Shown here: one piece after another, positions 1 through 6,392 of the stretch | Layout of the letters: the number at the start of each line of letters is the position of its first letter | Numbering within the stretch: the stretch's first letter is position 1 | Source: an uncultured Coriobacteriia bacterium | GTDB lineage: Bacteria > Actinomycetota > Coriobacteriia > Coriobacteriales > QAMH01 | DNA: 6,392 nt | Assembly: GCA_949283445.1 (NCBI GenBank) | Contig: CASDTD010000235.1 | Span: 1-6,392, forward strand | Reading direction: 5' to 3' | Notes under the pieces: generated by a model | What the model saw: the letters and a program-made list of their open reading frames with translations, nothing else | The model's database searches: none | Told to the model about the DNA's origin: nothing | Made by a program: the position numbers and the translations under genes

Positions 1-2
1 AC

Positions 3-1682
<1,680 letters not shown>

Positions 1683-1683
1683 C

Positions 1684-2475
1684 ATGGGAAAGAAACACCA
1701 AGAGACGGGCCGCGTGCTCGCGAACGAGCAGATTGCCCCCGGCATCTTCTGCCTGACGGCAGAAGCGCCGCAGATTGCGCGTGAGGCGTGCCCCGGCCAG
1801 TTCGTGCACGTACGCGTGAGCGAAAACCCGGTGCAGTTTCTGCGCATGCCCTTCGCCGTCTACGACGTCGATATGCAGGTGGGCAGCGTGGACGTGTGCT
1901 ATCAGGTCGTGGGTGCGGGCACCGAACAGCTCAGCGGCCTGGGCACCGGTTCGTATGTCGATTTCATCGGGCCTGTCGGCAACGGCTGGACGCCGCCTGC
2001 AGACGCGCAGCACGCGCTGCTCATCGCCGGTGGCGTGGGCGCACCCGCAGTGAACTTGCTGGCACGCCAACTTTCGTCGGCGGGCGTGAAAGTCGATGCC
2101 GTCATGGGCGCGCAGACCAAGGAGAAGTTCGCCTGCGTGGACCGCATCCAGGCATCGTGCGAGGCATCCGGCGGCACGGTCTATCTCACGACCGACGACG
2201 GCAGCTTCGGCACGCACGGCTTCGTCACGGCAGAAAGCGACGGGCTCATCGCCTCGGGCGCGTACGATTACGTTGCCGTGTGCGGCCCGACGCCGATGAT
2301 GCGAAACGCCGTCAAGCCCGCGCTCGAGCGCGGCGTGACCTGCCAGGTGTCCATGGAAAAGCTCATGGCCTGCGGTGTGGGCGCGTGCCTGTCGTGCATT
2401 GTCGAGACCGTGAACGGGCGCAAGCGCTGCTGCGTGGACGGGCCCGTGTTCGATGCGGCGGAGGTGGTCTGGTAA
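1684..2475 (+). CDS. pyrK: Dihydroorotate dehydrogenase electron-transfer subunit PyrK
   Basis: 263 residues, the normal PyrK length. It carries FAD and a [2Fe-2S] cluster and passes electrons from FMN-containing PyrD to NAD+ in the cytoplasmic PyrD2K2 heterotetramer. The order is a ferredoxin-reductase-like FAD domain with LRMPFAVYD (53-61, in place of the usual RRP-type motif) and GPVGNGW (96-102), then an NAD-binding domain with IAGGVGAPA (114-122) and CGPTPMMR (200-207). The C-terminal cluster loop is [11 protein letters not shown] followed by CCVDGPVF, giving ligands C230, C235, C238 and C250 (C249 is an adjacent extra Cys). The ATG lies 1 nt after the carB stop, with AGAAGGA at 1669-1674 as ribosome binding site 9 nt upstream. 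It directly precedes pyrD, as in Bacillus and Lactococcus class 1B systems. This choice implies an NAD-linked rather than quinone-linked enzyme, which fits an anaerobe. Confidence 0.95.
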   Translation: MGKKHQETGRVLANEQIAPGIFCLTAEAPQIAREACPGQFVHVRVSENPVQFLRMPFAVYDVDMQVGSVDVCYQVVGAGTEQLSGLGTGSYVDFIGPVGNGWTPPADAQHALLIAGGVGAPAVNLLARQLSSAGVKVDAVMGAQTKEKFACVDRIQASCEASGGTVYLTTDDGSFGTHGFVTAESDGLIASGAYDYVAVCGPTPMMRNAVKPALERGVTCQVSMEKLMACGVGACLSCIVETVNGRKRCCVDGPVFDAAEVVW

Positions 2476-3392
2476 TGACAGCTGTCGACATGAGCGTCAA
2501 TCTGGGCGGCTTGCCTATGAAAAACCCGGTGACGGTGGCCTCGGGCACCTTCGGGGCCGGCGAGGAGTATGCGGATTTCTTCGACGTGTCTTGTTTGGGT
2601 GCCATCACCACGAAGGGCGTTTCCAGCGAGCCGTGGGCCGGCAACGACGCGCCGCGCATTGCCGAAACGGCAAGCGGCATGCTCAACTCCATCGGCTTGC
2701 AGAACCCGGGTGTAGAAGCGTTTTGCGCCCATCAACTGGCGTTTCTGGAACAGCAGGACACGGCCGTCATCGTGAACGTGTCCGGGCATTCCCTGGACGA
2801 TTACGTCAACGTGGTCGAGCGTCTGGAGGACGAGCCGGTCGTCGACGCCTACGAGGTTAACATCTCGTGCCCCAACGTCGATGCCGGCGGCATGACCTTT
2901 GGCGTCGACCCCGATCTGGCGGCCGAGGTGACGCGCCGCGTGCGCGCGGTGACCAAGCGGCCGCTCATTATGAAGCTTTCCCCGAACGTGACCGATATCA
3001 GGACAATCGCGAAGGCCTGCGAGGCGGCCGGTGCCGACGCCATCAGCCTCATCAACACGCTTTTGGGCATGGCTATCGACGCCAACACGCGCAGGCCCAA
3101 GCTGGCGCGCGTTGTGGGCGGACTTTCCGGCCCCGCCATCAAACCCGTCGCCCTGCGCATGGTGTGGGAGGTCTACAATGCAGTGGACGTTCCCATCTTG
3201 GGCATGGGCGGTATCGCGAACGGGGAAGACGCCGTGGAATTCATGCTCGCCGGTGCCACGGCCGTGGCGGTGGGGGCCGCGAACTTCGCCGACCCGCTCG
3301 CCTGCGTGCACGTCATGGAGGGCATCGAAGAGTATTGCACGCGCAACGGCGTTTCCGCCGCGCGTGACCTTATCGGCAAACTGGAGGTTTAG
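2475..3392 (+). CDS. pyrD: Dihydroorotate dehydrogenase (NAD+), catalytic subunit, class 1B
   Basis: 305 residues, the usual size for class 1B catalytic subunits. It is an FMN TIM barrel that oxidises dihydroorotate to orotate and hands electrons to PyrK. Motifs are ASGTFGAG (22-29), TTKGV with the FMN-contacting Lys47, [11 protein letters not shown] (69-79), NVSG (101-104), [11 protein letters not shown] (129-139) with catalytic base Cys132, MKLSPN (166-171), [11 protein letters not shown] (214-224) and GMGGI (243-247). A catalytic Cys rather than Ser separates it from class 2 enzymes such as the mycobacterial one. The same frame is open upstream to 1788, but that part overlaps pyrK and is not PyrD-like. 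The start is the ATG in a TAATG overlap with the pyrK stop, 10 nt after GGAGG (2460-2464). The one-base overlap suggests coupled translation and balanced PyrK:PyrD output. Confidence 0.96.
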   Translation: MTAVDMSVNLGGLPMKNPVTVASGTFGAGEEYADFFDVSCLGAITTKGVSSEPWAGNDAPRIAETASGMLNSIGLQNPGVEAFCAHQLAFLEQQDTAVIVNVSGHSLDDYVNVVERLEDEPVVDAYEVNISCPNVDAGGMTFGVDPDLAAEVTRRVRAVTKRPLIMKLSPNVTDIRTIAKACEAAGADAISLINTLLGMAIDANTRRPKLARVVGGLSGPAIKPVALRMVWEVYNAVDVPILGMGGIANGEDAVEFMLAGATAVAVGAANFADPLACVHVMEGIEEYCTRNGVSAARDLIGKLEV

Positions 3393-3397
3393 ATCTC

Positions 3398-4126
3398 ATG
3401 GCTTGGCAAGACGAGAACCCGAAAGACCGTATCATCGTCGCGCTGGACTGCGCGCCCGACGAGGCGCTCGATCTGGGCGAGAAGCTCGCGGGGCACGCCC
3501 GCTGGGTGAAGGTCGGCATGACGCTGTACTATGCGGTCGGCCCCTCCATCGTGCGCCAGATGCACAAGCTCGGCTATTCCGTGTTCGTCGACCTCAAGCT
3601 GCACGATATTCCGCACCAGGTCTATGGCGCGGCCGAGTCGCTTGCCAAGGCCGGCGCCGACCTCATCACCGTGCACGCCGACGGCGGCATGGACATGATG
3701 TCTTCTGCCATCAAGGGCGCTCGCAGGGGGCAGGCCAACGTCGATCTGGACAGCAAGCCGCCCATCGTGTGCGCTATCACGGTGCTCACGAGCATGGATG
3801 CCGAGCAGCTTTCCTCCATCGGCGTTGAGGACACCCCGATGGGGCAGGTCACGCGCCTGGCCTCGCTTGCCAAGGAATCGGGGCTGGACGGCATCGTCTG
3901 CTCTCCGCAGGAGGCTTCCGCTATGCGCGAGCTTTTGGGGCCCGACGCAGTCATCGTCACGCCGGGCGTACGTCCCGCCGGGGCGGCTTTGGGCGACCAG
4001 AGCCGTGTGGCCACGCCTGCCGAGGCGTTCGCGGCCGGTGCGTCGCACTTGGTCATCGGGCGTCCCATCACGCGCGCGACAGACCCCGTCGCGGCGTTCG
4101 AAGAAATTGCCGCGAGTCTCGTCTAA
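3398..4126 (+). CDS. pyrF: Orotidine-5'-phosphate decarboxylase (class I)
   Basis: 242 residues, typical of the E. coli/Bacillus type. It decarboxylates OMP to UMP, the last step of de novo UMP synthesis, as a cytoplasmic TIM-barrel dimer. The charged active-site network is complete: substrate Asp17 in VALD, Lys38 in WVKVG, and Asp65, Lys67, Asp70 in VDLKLHDIP. The phosphate-binding TPGVRP (188-193, Arg192) and VIGRPIT (219-225, Arg222) are also present. Mycobacteria and their relatives carry the other, class II, PyrF, so this copy points away from that branch of Actinobacteria. The ATG is 5 nt after the pyrD stop, with TGGAGG (3382-3387) inside the pyrD tail as ribosome binding site. It appears to be the last gene of the pyr transcript; pyrE, which follows pyrF in Bacillus, is absent here. 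Confidence 0.97.
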   Translation: MAWQDENPKDRIIVALDCAPDEALDLGEKLAGHARWVKVGMTLYYAVGPSIVRQMHKLGYSVFVDLKLHDIPHQVYGAAESLAKAGADLITVHADGGMDMMSSAIKGARRGQANVDLDSKPPIVCAITVLTSMDAEQLSSIGVEDTPMGQVTRLASLAKESGLDGIVCSPQEASAMRELLGPDAVIVTPGVRPAGAALGDQSRVATPAEAFAAGASHLVIGRPITRATDPVAAFEEIAASLV

Positions 4127-4187
4127 CGCTTGCGGTATTCAAGTGAACGCGTAAACTGACACGGTAACCCGGTTGCGAATTCGCTTG

Positions 4188-4209
4188 TCTTGTGTGTTTA
4201 CGTACAAGA
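4188..4209. other. Imperfect hairpin upstream of the mihF promoter
   Basis: TCTTGTGTG and CGTACAAGA pair across a TTTA loop as a 9-bp stem with two G-U pairs. It ends 4 nt before the TTGACT -35 element. Neither side has a T-run, so it is a weak candidate for the pyr operon terminator; it could equally be an operator or have no function. Confidence 0.35.
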
Positions 4210-4213
4210 GAGG

Positions 4214-4241
4214 TTGACTCACGCAATAAGTTCGGTAATTT
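4214..4241 (+). promoter_or_regulatory. Candidate sigma-70-type promoter P1 for mihF
   Basis: TTGACT (4214-4219) matches the -35 consensus in 5 of 6 bases. The best -10 at legal spacing is TAATTT (4236-4241, 16-nt spacer), only 3 of 6 but keeping the key A2 and T6. The -35 is good and the -10 weak, so this is less certain than the extended -10 downstream. Confidence 0.4.
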
Positions 4242-4264
4242 GCGTGCAATCAAAAAACGCGAAT

Positions 4265-4273
4265 TGGTAGAAT
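4265..4273 (+). promoter_or_regulatory. Extended -10 promoter P2 for mihF
   Basis: TGG-TAGAAT fits the TGn-TATAAT extended -10 consensus with a 5 of 6 hexamer. No good -35 sits 17 nt upstream (the best is GTGCAA at 18), as is common with extended -10 promoters. The start of transcription would be near 4280, giving a leader of about 30 nt with the Shine-Dalgarno inside it. This element overlaps the in-frame ATG at 4272, which argues against that ATG as the mihF start. Confidence 0.55.
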
Positions 4274-4295
4274 GTGGGCCGATGCCCATTTAGTC

Positions 4296-4302
4296 GAGGA
4301 GG
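4296..4302 (+). promoter_or_regulatory. Ribosome binding site of mihF
   Basis: GAGGAGG ends 8 nt before the ATG at 4311. It is the strongest Shine-Dalgarno in the window and fixes the start there instead of at the upstream ATG 4272. Confidence 0.8.
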
Positions 4303-4310
4303 CTTTACAC

Positions 4311-4625
4311 ATGGCACTACCTAAACTGAGCGACGAACAGCGCAAGGAAGCCCTGGAGAAAGCAGCACAGGCTCGCAAGGCCCGTGCGGAACTTCGCACT
4401 AAGATCAAAAACGGTGACATCAGCGTCGAGCAGGTCTTGGCAGATGTCGACAACCCCGTCGTTGCACGCATGAAGGTCTCCATGCTCATCGAGTCTCTCC
4501 CCGGCTTCGGCAAGGCGAAAGCCGCCAAGCTCATGGAAGAGCTCGAGATTTCCGAGAGCCGCCGCATCAAGGGCCTCGGCACGCGTCAGCGTGAAGAGCT
4601 GCTGGAGCGTCTGGGCGACCGCTAG
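4311..4625 (+). CDS. mihF: Actinobacterial integration host factor (mIHF)
   Basis: 104 residues, matching the short mycobacterial form (Rv1388, about 105). The start MALPKLSDEQRKEALEKAA closely resembles the mycobacterial MALPQLTDEQRAAALEKAA. The family is a monomeric, basic nucleoid-associated protein unrelated to the alpha/beta IHF of Proteobacteria. It binds DNA through a helix-two-turn-helix and influences chromosome architecture and transcription. Residues 5-35 form a long Ala/Lys/Arg-rich helix. The MKVSMLIESLPGFGKAKAAKLMEELEI stretch (54-80) is the helix-two-turn-helix, and RRIKGLGTRQREELLERLG (84-102) is the conserved basic tail helix. Because the family is confined to Actinobacteria, this gene is the best taxonomic marker here. 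It heads the mihF-gmk-rpoZ run known from mycobacteria and streptomycetes, and has its own promoter region. Autoregulation through the repeat-rich leader is possible but unproven. Confidence 0.95.
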   Translation: MALPKLSDEQRKEALEKAAQARKARAELRTKIKNGDISVEQVLADVDNPVVARMKVSMLIESLPGFGKAKAAKLMEELEISESRRIKGLGTRQREELLERLGDR

Positions 4626-4628
4626 ATC

Positions 4629-5180
4629 ATGCCCCAGGGTTCTCTTTTCGTCATATCCGGCCCGTCTGGTGCTGGCAAGGGCACGCTTGTGAAGCGCGTG
4701 CTCGACCGTGTTCCCAATACCTGGGTCTCGATTTCCGCTACGACGCGCGCACCGCGTGGCGGCGAAGTCGACGGCGTCGATTACCAGTTCATGACGGTCG
4801 ACGAATTCGAACGCGACATCGAAGCCGGCGGGTTCGTGGAGTGGGCGTCGGTGCATTCGCATTATTACGGCACGCCGGTGGCACCCATCGAAAAGCAGCT
4901 TGTCGCCGGCAAGACTGTCCTGCTCGAAATAGACGTGCAGGGCGGCTTTCAGGTGAAGGAGAAGCTTCCGCAAGCCAAGCTCGTCTTCATCGCTCCGCCC
5001 AGCATGGAGGTGCTCGAGCAGCGTCTGCGTGCCCGGGGCACCGATTCCGAAGAGGCTATCGTGCAGCGCATGCACAACGCGGTGGGCGAGATGGAAGCCT
5101 CGGCTCGCTACGATACGGTCATCGTGAACGATGACCTAGATAGGGCTACCGATAAGCTCGTCAAGATGATACAATCTTAG
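4629..5180 (+). CDS. gmk: Guanylate kinase
   Basis: 183 residues, slightly shorter than the 207 of E. coli and in the normal range for the core enzyme. It phosphorylates GMP to GDP with ATP in the cytoplasm. The P-loop is GPSGAGKGT (11-19). GMP-binding residues lie in SISATTRAPRGGEVDGVDYQF (34-54) and YGTP (80-83). IDVQGG (101-106) follows, RLRARGTDSEE (132-142) is the lid, and YDTVIVNDDLD (161-171) is the conserved C-terminal strand. The only possible start is the ATG 3 nt after the mihF stop, since that stop is in frame just upstream. No good Shine-Dalgarno lies within 20 nt (nearest GGAG at 4604-4607), so translation probably depends on ribosomes finishing mihF. The last codons overlap a candidate extended -10 promoter for rpoZ. 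Confidence 0.97.
   Translation: MPQGSLFVISGPSGAGKGTLVKRVLDRVPNTWVSISATTRAPRGGEVDGVDYQFMTVDEFERDIEAGGFVEWASVHSHYYGTPVAPIEKQLVAGKTVLLEIDVQGGFQVKEKLPQAKLVFIAPPSMEVLEQRLRARGTDSEEAIVQRMHNAVGEMEASARYDTVIVNDDLDRATDKLVKMIQS
5167..5175 (+). promoter_or_regulatory. Extended -10 promoter for rpoZ within the end of gmk
   Basis: TGA-TACAAT fits the extended -10 consensus TGn-TATAAT, with 5 of 6 in the hexamer. It lies in the last codons of gmk (Met-Ile-Gln-Ser). The -35 region 17 nt upstream is poor. Transcription would begin near 5182, just after the gmk stop, leaving a leader of about 48 nt before rpoZ. Confidence 0.5.
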
Positions 5181-5182
5181 GT

Positions 5183-5202
5183 CGGCTTGGTGCCTCAAGC
5201 CG
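5183..5202 (+). other. Stem-loop in the gmk-rpoZ spacer
   Basis: CGGCTTG pairs perfectly with CAAGCCG (7 bp, GC-rich) across a GTGCCT loop. Downstream is TGTAGCTTCT, not a true T-run, so it is at best a weak terminator or attenuator. If transcription starts near 5182 it would cap the 5' end of the rpoZ message, where it could stabilise the RNA. Confidence 0.5.
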
Positions 5203-5212
5203 TGTAGCTTCT

Positions 5213-5220
5213 AAAGGAGA
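5213..5220 (+). promoter_or_regulatory. Ribosome binding site of rpoZ
   Basis: AAAGGAGA is a near-perfect Shine-Dalgarno about 10 nt before the ATG at 5230. It contrasts with gmk, which has none. Confidence 0.75.
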
Positions 5221-5229
5221 ACAACACCT

Positions 5230-5490
5230 ATGTCTATTGTGGAACCACGTATCGATACCCTTCTCGAAAAGACGGGCGAGGACAAGTACCTGCTGTGCGC
5301 CATCGCGTCCAAACGCTCCCGTGACATCAACGACATGATGCGCGGCCAGCGTGACCGCGCCGTCGCGCTGCAGTCCGTCAGCGAGATTGCGGAATTCGCC
5401 GGGCGCAAGCCGCTTTCGCTTGCCATGGAGGAAATCGCCCGCGGGGAAATCTCCTACGACAAGGAGAGCTTCGAGCACGCTGAGGAGTAA
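5230..5490 (+). CDS. rpoZ: DNA-directed RNA polymerase omega subunit
   Basis: 86 residues, within the usual 70-110 range. Omega wraps the C-terminal tail of beta-prime and helps assemble and stabilise RNA polymerase. Family landmarks are PRIDTLLEKTGEDKYLL (6-22), the ASKRSRDIN helix (26-34) and RKPLSLAMEEIARGEI (59-74), the last being typical of actinobacterial and Firmicute omega. The N-terminal Met-Ala-Arg that contributes to ppGpp site 1 in E. coli is absent (this one starts MSIVEP), so that type of ppGpp binding is not expected. It follows gmk by 49 nt, with its own candidate promoter, hairpin and strong ribosome binding site. thiI starts 11 nt after the stop, so the two are probably co-transcribed. 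Confidence 0.95.
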   Translation: MSIVEPRIDTLLEKTGEDKYLLCAIASKRSRDINDMMRGQRDRAVALQSVSEIAEFAGRKPLSLAMEEIARGEISYDKESFEHAEE

Positions 5491-5495
5491 GGGAG
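5489..5495 (+). promoter_or_regulatory. Ribosome binding site supporting the TTG start of thiI
   Basis: AAGGGAG overlaps the rpoZ stop codon and ends 6 nt before the TTG at 5502. An in-frame stop at 5481-5483 and the lack of ATG or GTG in between leave TTG as the only start that keeps the conserved ThiI N-terminus. Confidence 0.65.
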
Positions 5496-5501
5496 CCTCA
5501 T

Positions 5502-6392
5502 TTGTTCGAGCGTATTTGTCTGGTCCATTACCACGAAGTCGGTCTGAAAGGCCATAATCGTGCCAGTTTCGAGCACCGTCTCCTGTCCAACATGGAGGCG
5601 GCGCTCGCGCGTTATGACACCGAAGAGATCTCGCGCATATCTGGTCACCTGCTCGTCGTCGTGAGAGACCCCGAACAGGTGGAAGACGTCGCGCAGGTTC
5701 TCTTGCAGATTCCGGGCATCGCCCGCGTCTCGCGCGGGTGGCGTTGCGCGCGCAAACCCGAGGAATACAACAGGGCAGCCGAGCTTGCCCTCATGGATTG
5801 CGGCGATTTCGAGACGTTCAAGGTGGACGCGCGCCGCTCCAACACCGATTACCCCATCAACTCGATGGAGCTCAACCAGCTCGTCGGTGCGCATCTGTGC
5901 GCGTTCGCGCCCGACAAGAAGGTCAAGATGAAGGACCCGGACGTCAAGGTGCACGTGCTGGTCATCCAGGGCAACGTCTACGTCTATTCCCGCAGCGAAC
6001 GTGCCGTGGGCGGTCTGCCCGTCGGCTCGGAAGGGAAGGTCGTGAGCCTGCTGTCCAGCGGCATCGATAGCCCCGTGGCCTCGTGGCGCATGATGAAGCG
6101 CGGTGCCGTCGTCGTGGGCGTCCACTTCTCTGGCCGTCCGCAGACCAGCGACGCCAGCGAGTACCTCGTCGACGACCTCGCCCACGCGCTTGCGCCGGCG
6201 GGCGGCTTCGGACGCATCTACACCGTGCCCTTCGGCGATTACCAGAAAACCATCGCCAGCGAGTGCCCGCCTTCCCTGCGCATCATCTTGTATCGCCGCA
6301 TGATGTTTCGCGTGGCAGAGGCTCTCGCGCGCATCGAGGGCGCCAAGGCGCTTGTGACCGGCGAGTCTCTGGGGCAGGTTGCCAGTCAGACG
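5502..6392 (+). CDS. thiI: tRNA 4-thiouridine / thiamine thiazole sulfurtransferase ThiI (3' partial)
   Basis: 297 codons are present and the frame is open at the right edge; about 100 residues should be missing compared with a Bacillus-type ThiI of about 400. ThiI adenylates U8 of tRNA and transfers sulfur to make 4-thiouridine; in many bacteria it also feeds sulfur to thiazole synthesis. The N-terminal VHYHEVGLKGHNR (8-20) matches the family's RYGEIxLKGKNR pattern. The THUMP domain spans roughly 55-165, ending with VYVYSRSERAVGGLPVG. The adenylating PP-loop is LLSSGIDSPVASW (183-195), where the usual SGGIDS has Ser for the first Gly. CPPSLRIILYRRMMFRVAE (255-273) and ALVTGESLGQVASQT (283-297) are strongly conserved. 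Starting at TTG retains the N-terminal motif; the next in-frame ATG (5592) would remove 30 residues of it. Whether a C-terminal rhodanese domain exists cannot be seen. Confidence 0.93.
   Translation, partial: MFERICLVHYHEVGLKGHNRASFEHRLLSNMEAALARYDTEEISRISGHLLVVVRDPEQVEDVAQVLLQIPGIARVSRGWRCARKPEEYNRAAELALMDCGDFETFKVDARRSNTDYPINSMELNQLVGAHLCAFAPDKKVKMKDPDVKVHVLVIQGNVYVYSRSERAVGGLPVGSEGKVVSLLSSGIDSPVASWRMMKRGAVVVGVHFSGRPQTSDASEYLVDDLAHALAPAGGFGRIYTVPFGDYQKTIASECPPSLRIILYRRMMFRVAEALARIEGAKALVTGESLGQVASQT

Larger units (their letters stand above)
4127..4310. other. Intergenic control region between pyrF and mihF
   Basis: This 184-nt gap is the only long one in the window and is AT-richer than the genes (20 G/C in the 50 bases 4221-4270). 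It holds several short symmetries: a perfect palindrome GCGAATTCGC (4175-4184), CGTAAAC/GTTTACG arms 39 nt apart (4150-4156 and 4196-4202), TTGC-GT-GCAA (4240-4249), a hairpin at 4188-4209 and another at 4275-4288. GCGAATT recurs at 4259-4265, 84 bases from its first copy. No stem followed by a clear T-run is visible, so pyr transcripts may read into mihF. Promoter elements are listed separately. No gene is supported here. Confidence 0.7.

Noticed and set aside
1788..2474. N-terminal extension of pyrD in the same frame
   Set aside because: The stretch overlaps pyrK in another frame, encodes Arg-rich nonsense, and the TAATG start with a ribosome binding site gives the normal PyrD length.
2268..3311. 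347-codon open frame on the minus strand across pyrD
   Set aside because: It is antisense to a certain gene, rich in Arg/His/Gly/Ala as expected of a codon-bias shadow, and resembles no family I know. High GC at third positions keeps such frames open.
4188..4209. Intrinsic terminator of the pyr operon
   Set aside because: A stem exists, but no T-run follows it on either strand, so it is kept only as an unassigned hairpin.
4252..4288. Minus-strand terminator made of the 4275-4288 stem and the A6 run at 4252-4257
   Set aside because: The T-run on the minus strand is 17 nt away from the stem, too far for an intrinsic terminator, and there is no minus-strand gene to end.
4272..4310. Upstream in-frame ATG giving mihF 13 extra residues
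   Set aside because: It overlaps the extended -10 hexamer, has no Shine-Dalgarno, and the added residues are not part of the family's MALP start.
5454..6185. Minus-strand 243-codon frame opposite thiI and the rpoZ end
   Set aside because: It lies opposite conserved ThiI codons, and its His/Asp/Val-rich translation is a shadow pattern.

Overview
The window is a compact, high-GC (about 60%), entirely plus-strand stretch of housekeeping genes with almost no intergenic space. It most likely comes from an anaerobic actinobacterium of the class Coriobacteriia (the Eggerthella/Slackia/Collinsella/Olsenella type). The best evidence is the actinobacterial integration host factor gene followed directly by gmk and rpoZ, the same run as Rv1388-Rv1389-Rv1390 of Mycobacterium tuberculosis. 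Here, however, it sits beside a pyrimidine gene set of Bacillus/Clostridium type: NAD-linked dihydroorotate dehydrogenase PyrK/PyrD and class I PyrF. That mixture is what one expects of coriobacteria. The assignment rests on gene content and remembered family sequences, not on a search.

Region 1 (1-4126) is the end of a de novo pyrimidine operon. It holds the C-terminal half of carB (open at the left edge), pyrK, pyrD and pyrF. Junctions are 1 nt apart, a 1-nt TAATG overlap and 5 nt apart, so the genes are almost certainly co-transcribed and translationally linked. Together they supply carbamoyl phosphate, oxidise dihydroorotate to orotate with electrons passed to NAD+, and decarboxylate OMP to UMP. 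pyrE does not follow pyrF, and carA, pyrB and pyrC would have to lie upstream or elsewhere.

Region 2 (4127-4310) is the only real intergenic gap, 184 nt. It is AT-richer than its surroundings and rich in short inverted repeats. It contains a near-consensus -35 (TTGACT), a perfect extended -10 (TGG-TAGAAT) and a strong Shine-Dalgarno for the next gene. I see no convincing U-tract terminator for the pyr operon.

Region 3 (4311-6392) is mihF, gmk, rpoZ and thiI (open at the right edge): a nucleoid protein, GMP kinase, the RNA polymerase omega subunit and the tRNA 4-thiouridine/thiamine sulfur-transfer enzyme. A second extended -10 (TGA-TACAAT) lies in the last codons of gmk. It is followed by a 7-bp hairpin and a strong ribosome binding site, which suggests rpoZ-thiI can be transcribed separately.

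I found no mobile element, CRISPR array, RNA gene or undescribed defence-like system. The most noteworthy points are a Gln-to-Pro change at a metal-ligand position in the CarB carbamate-kinase domain, the two extended -10 promoters with associated hairpins, and a Ser in place of the first Gly of the ThiI PP-loop signature.
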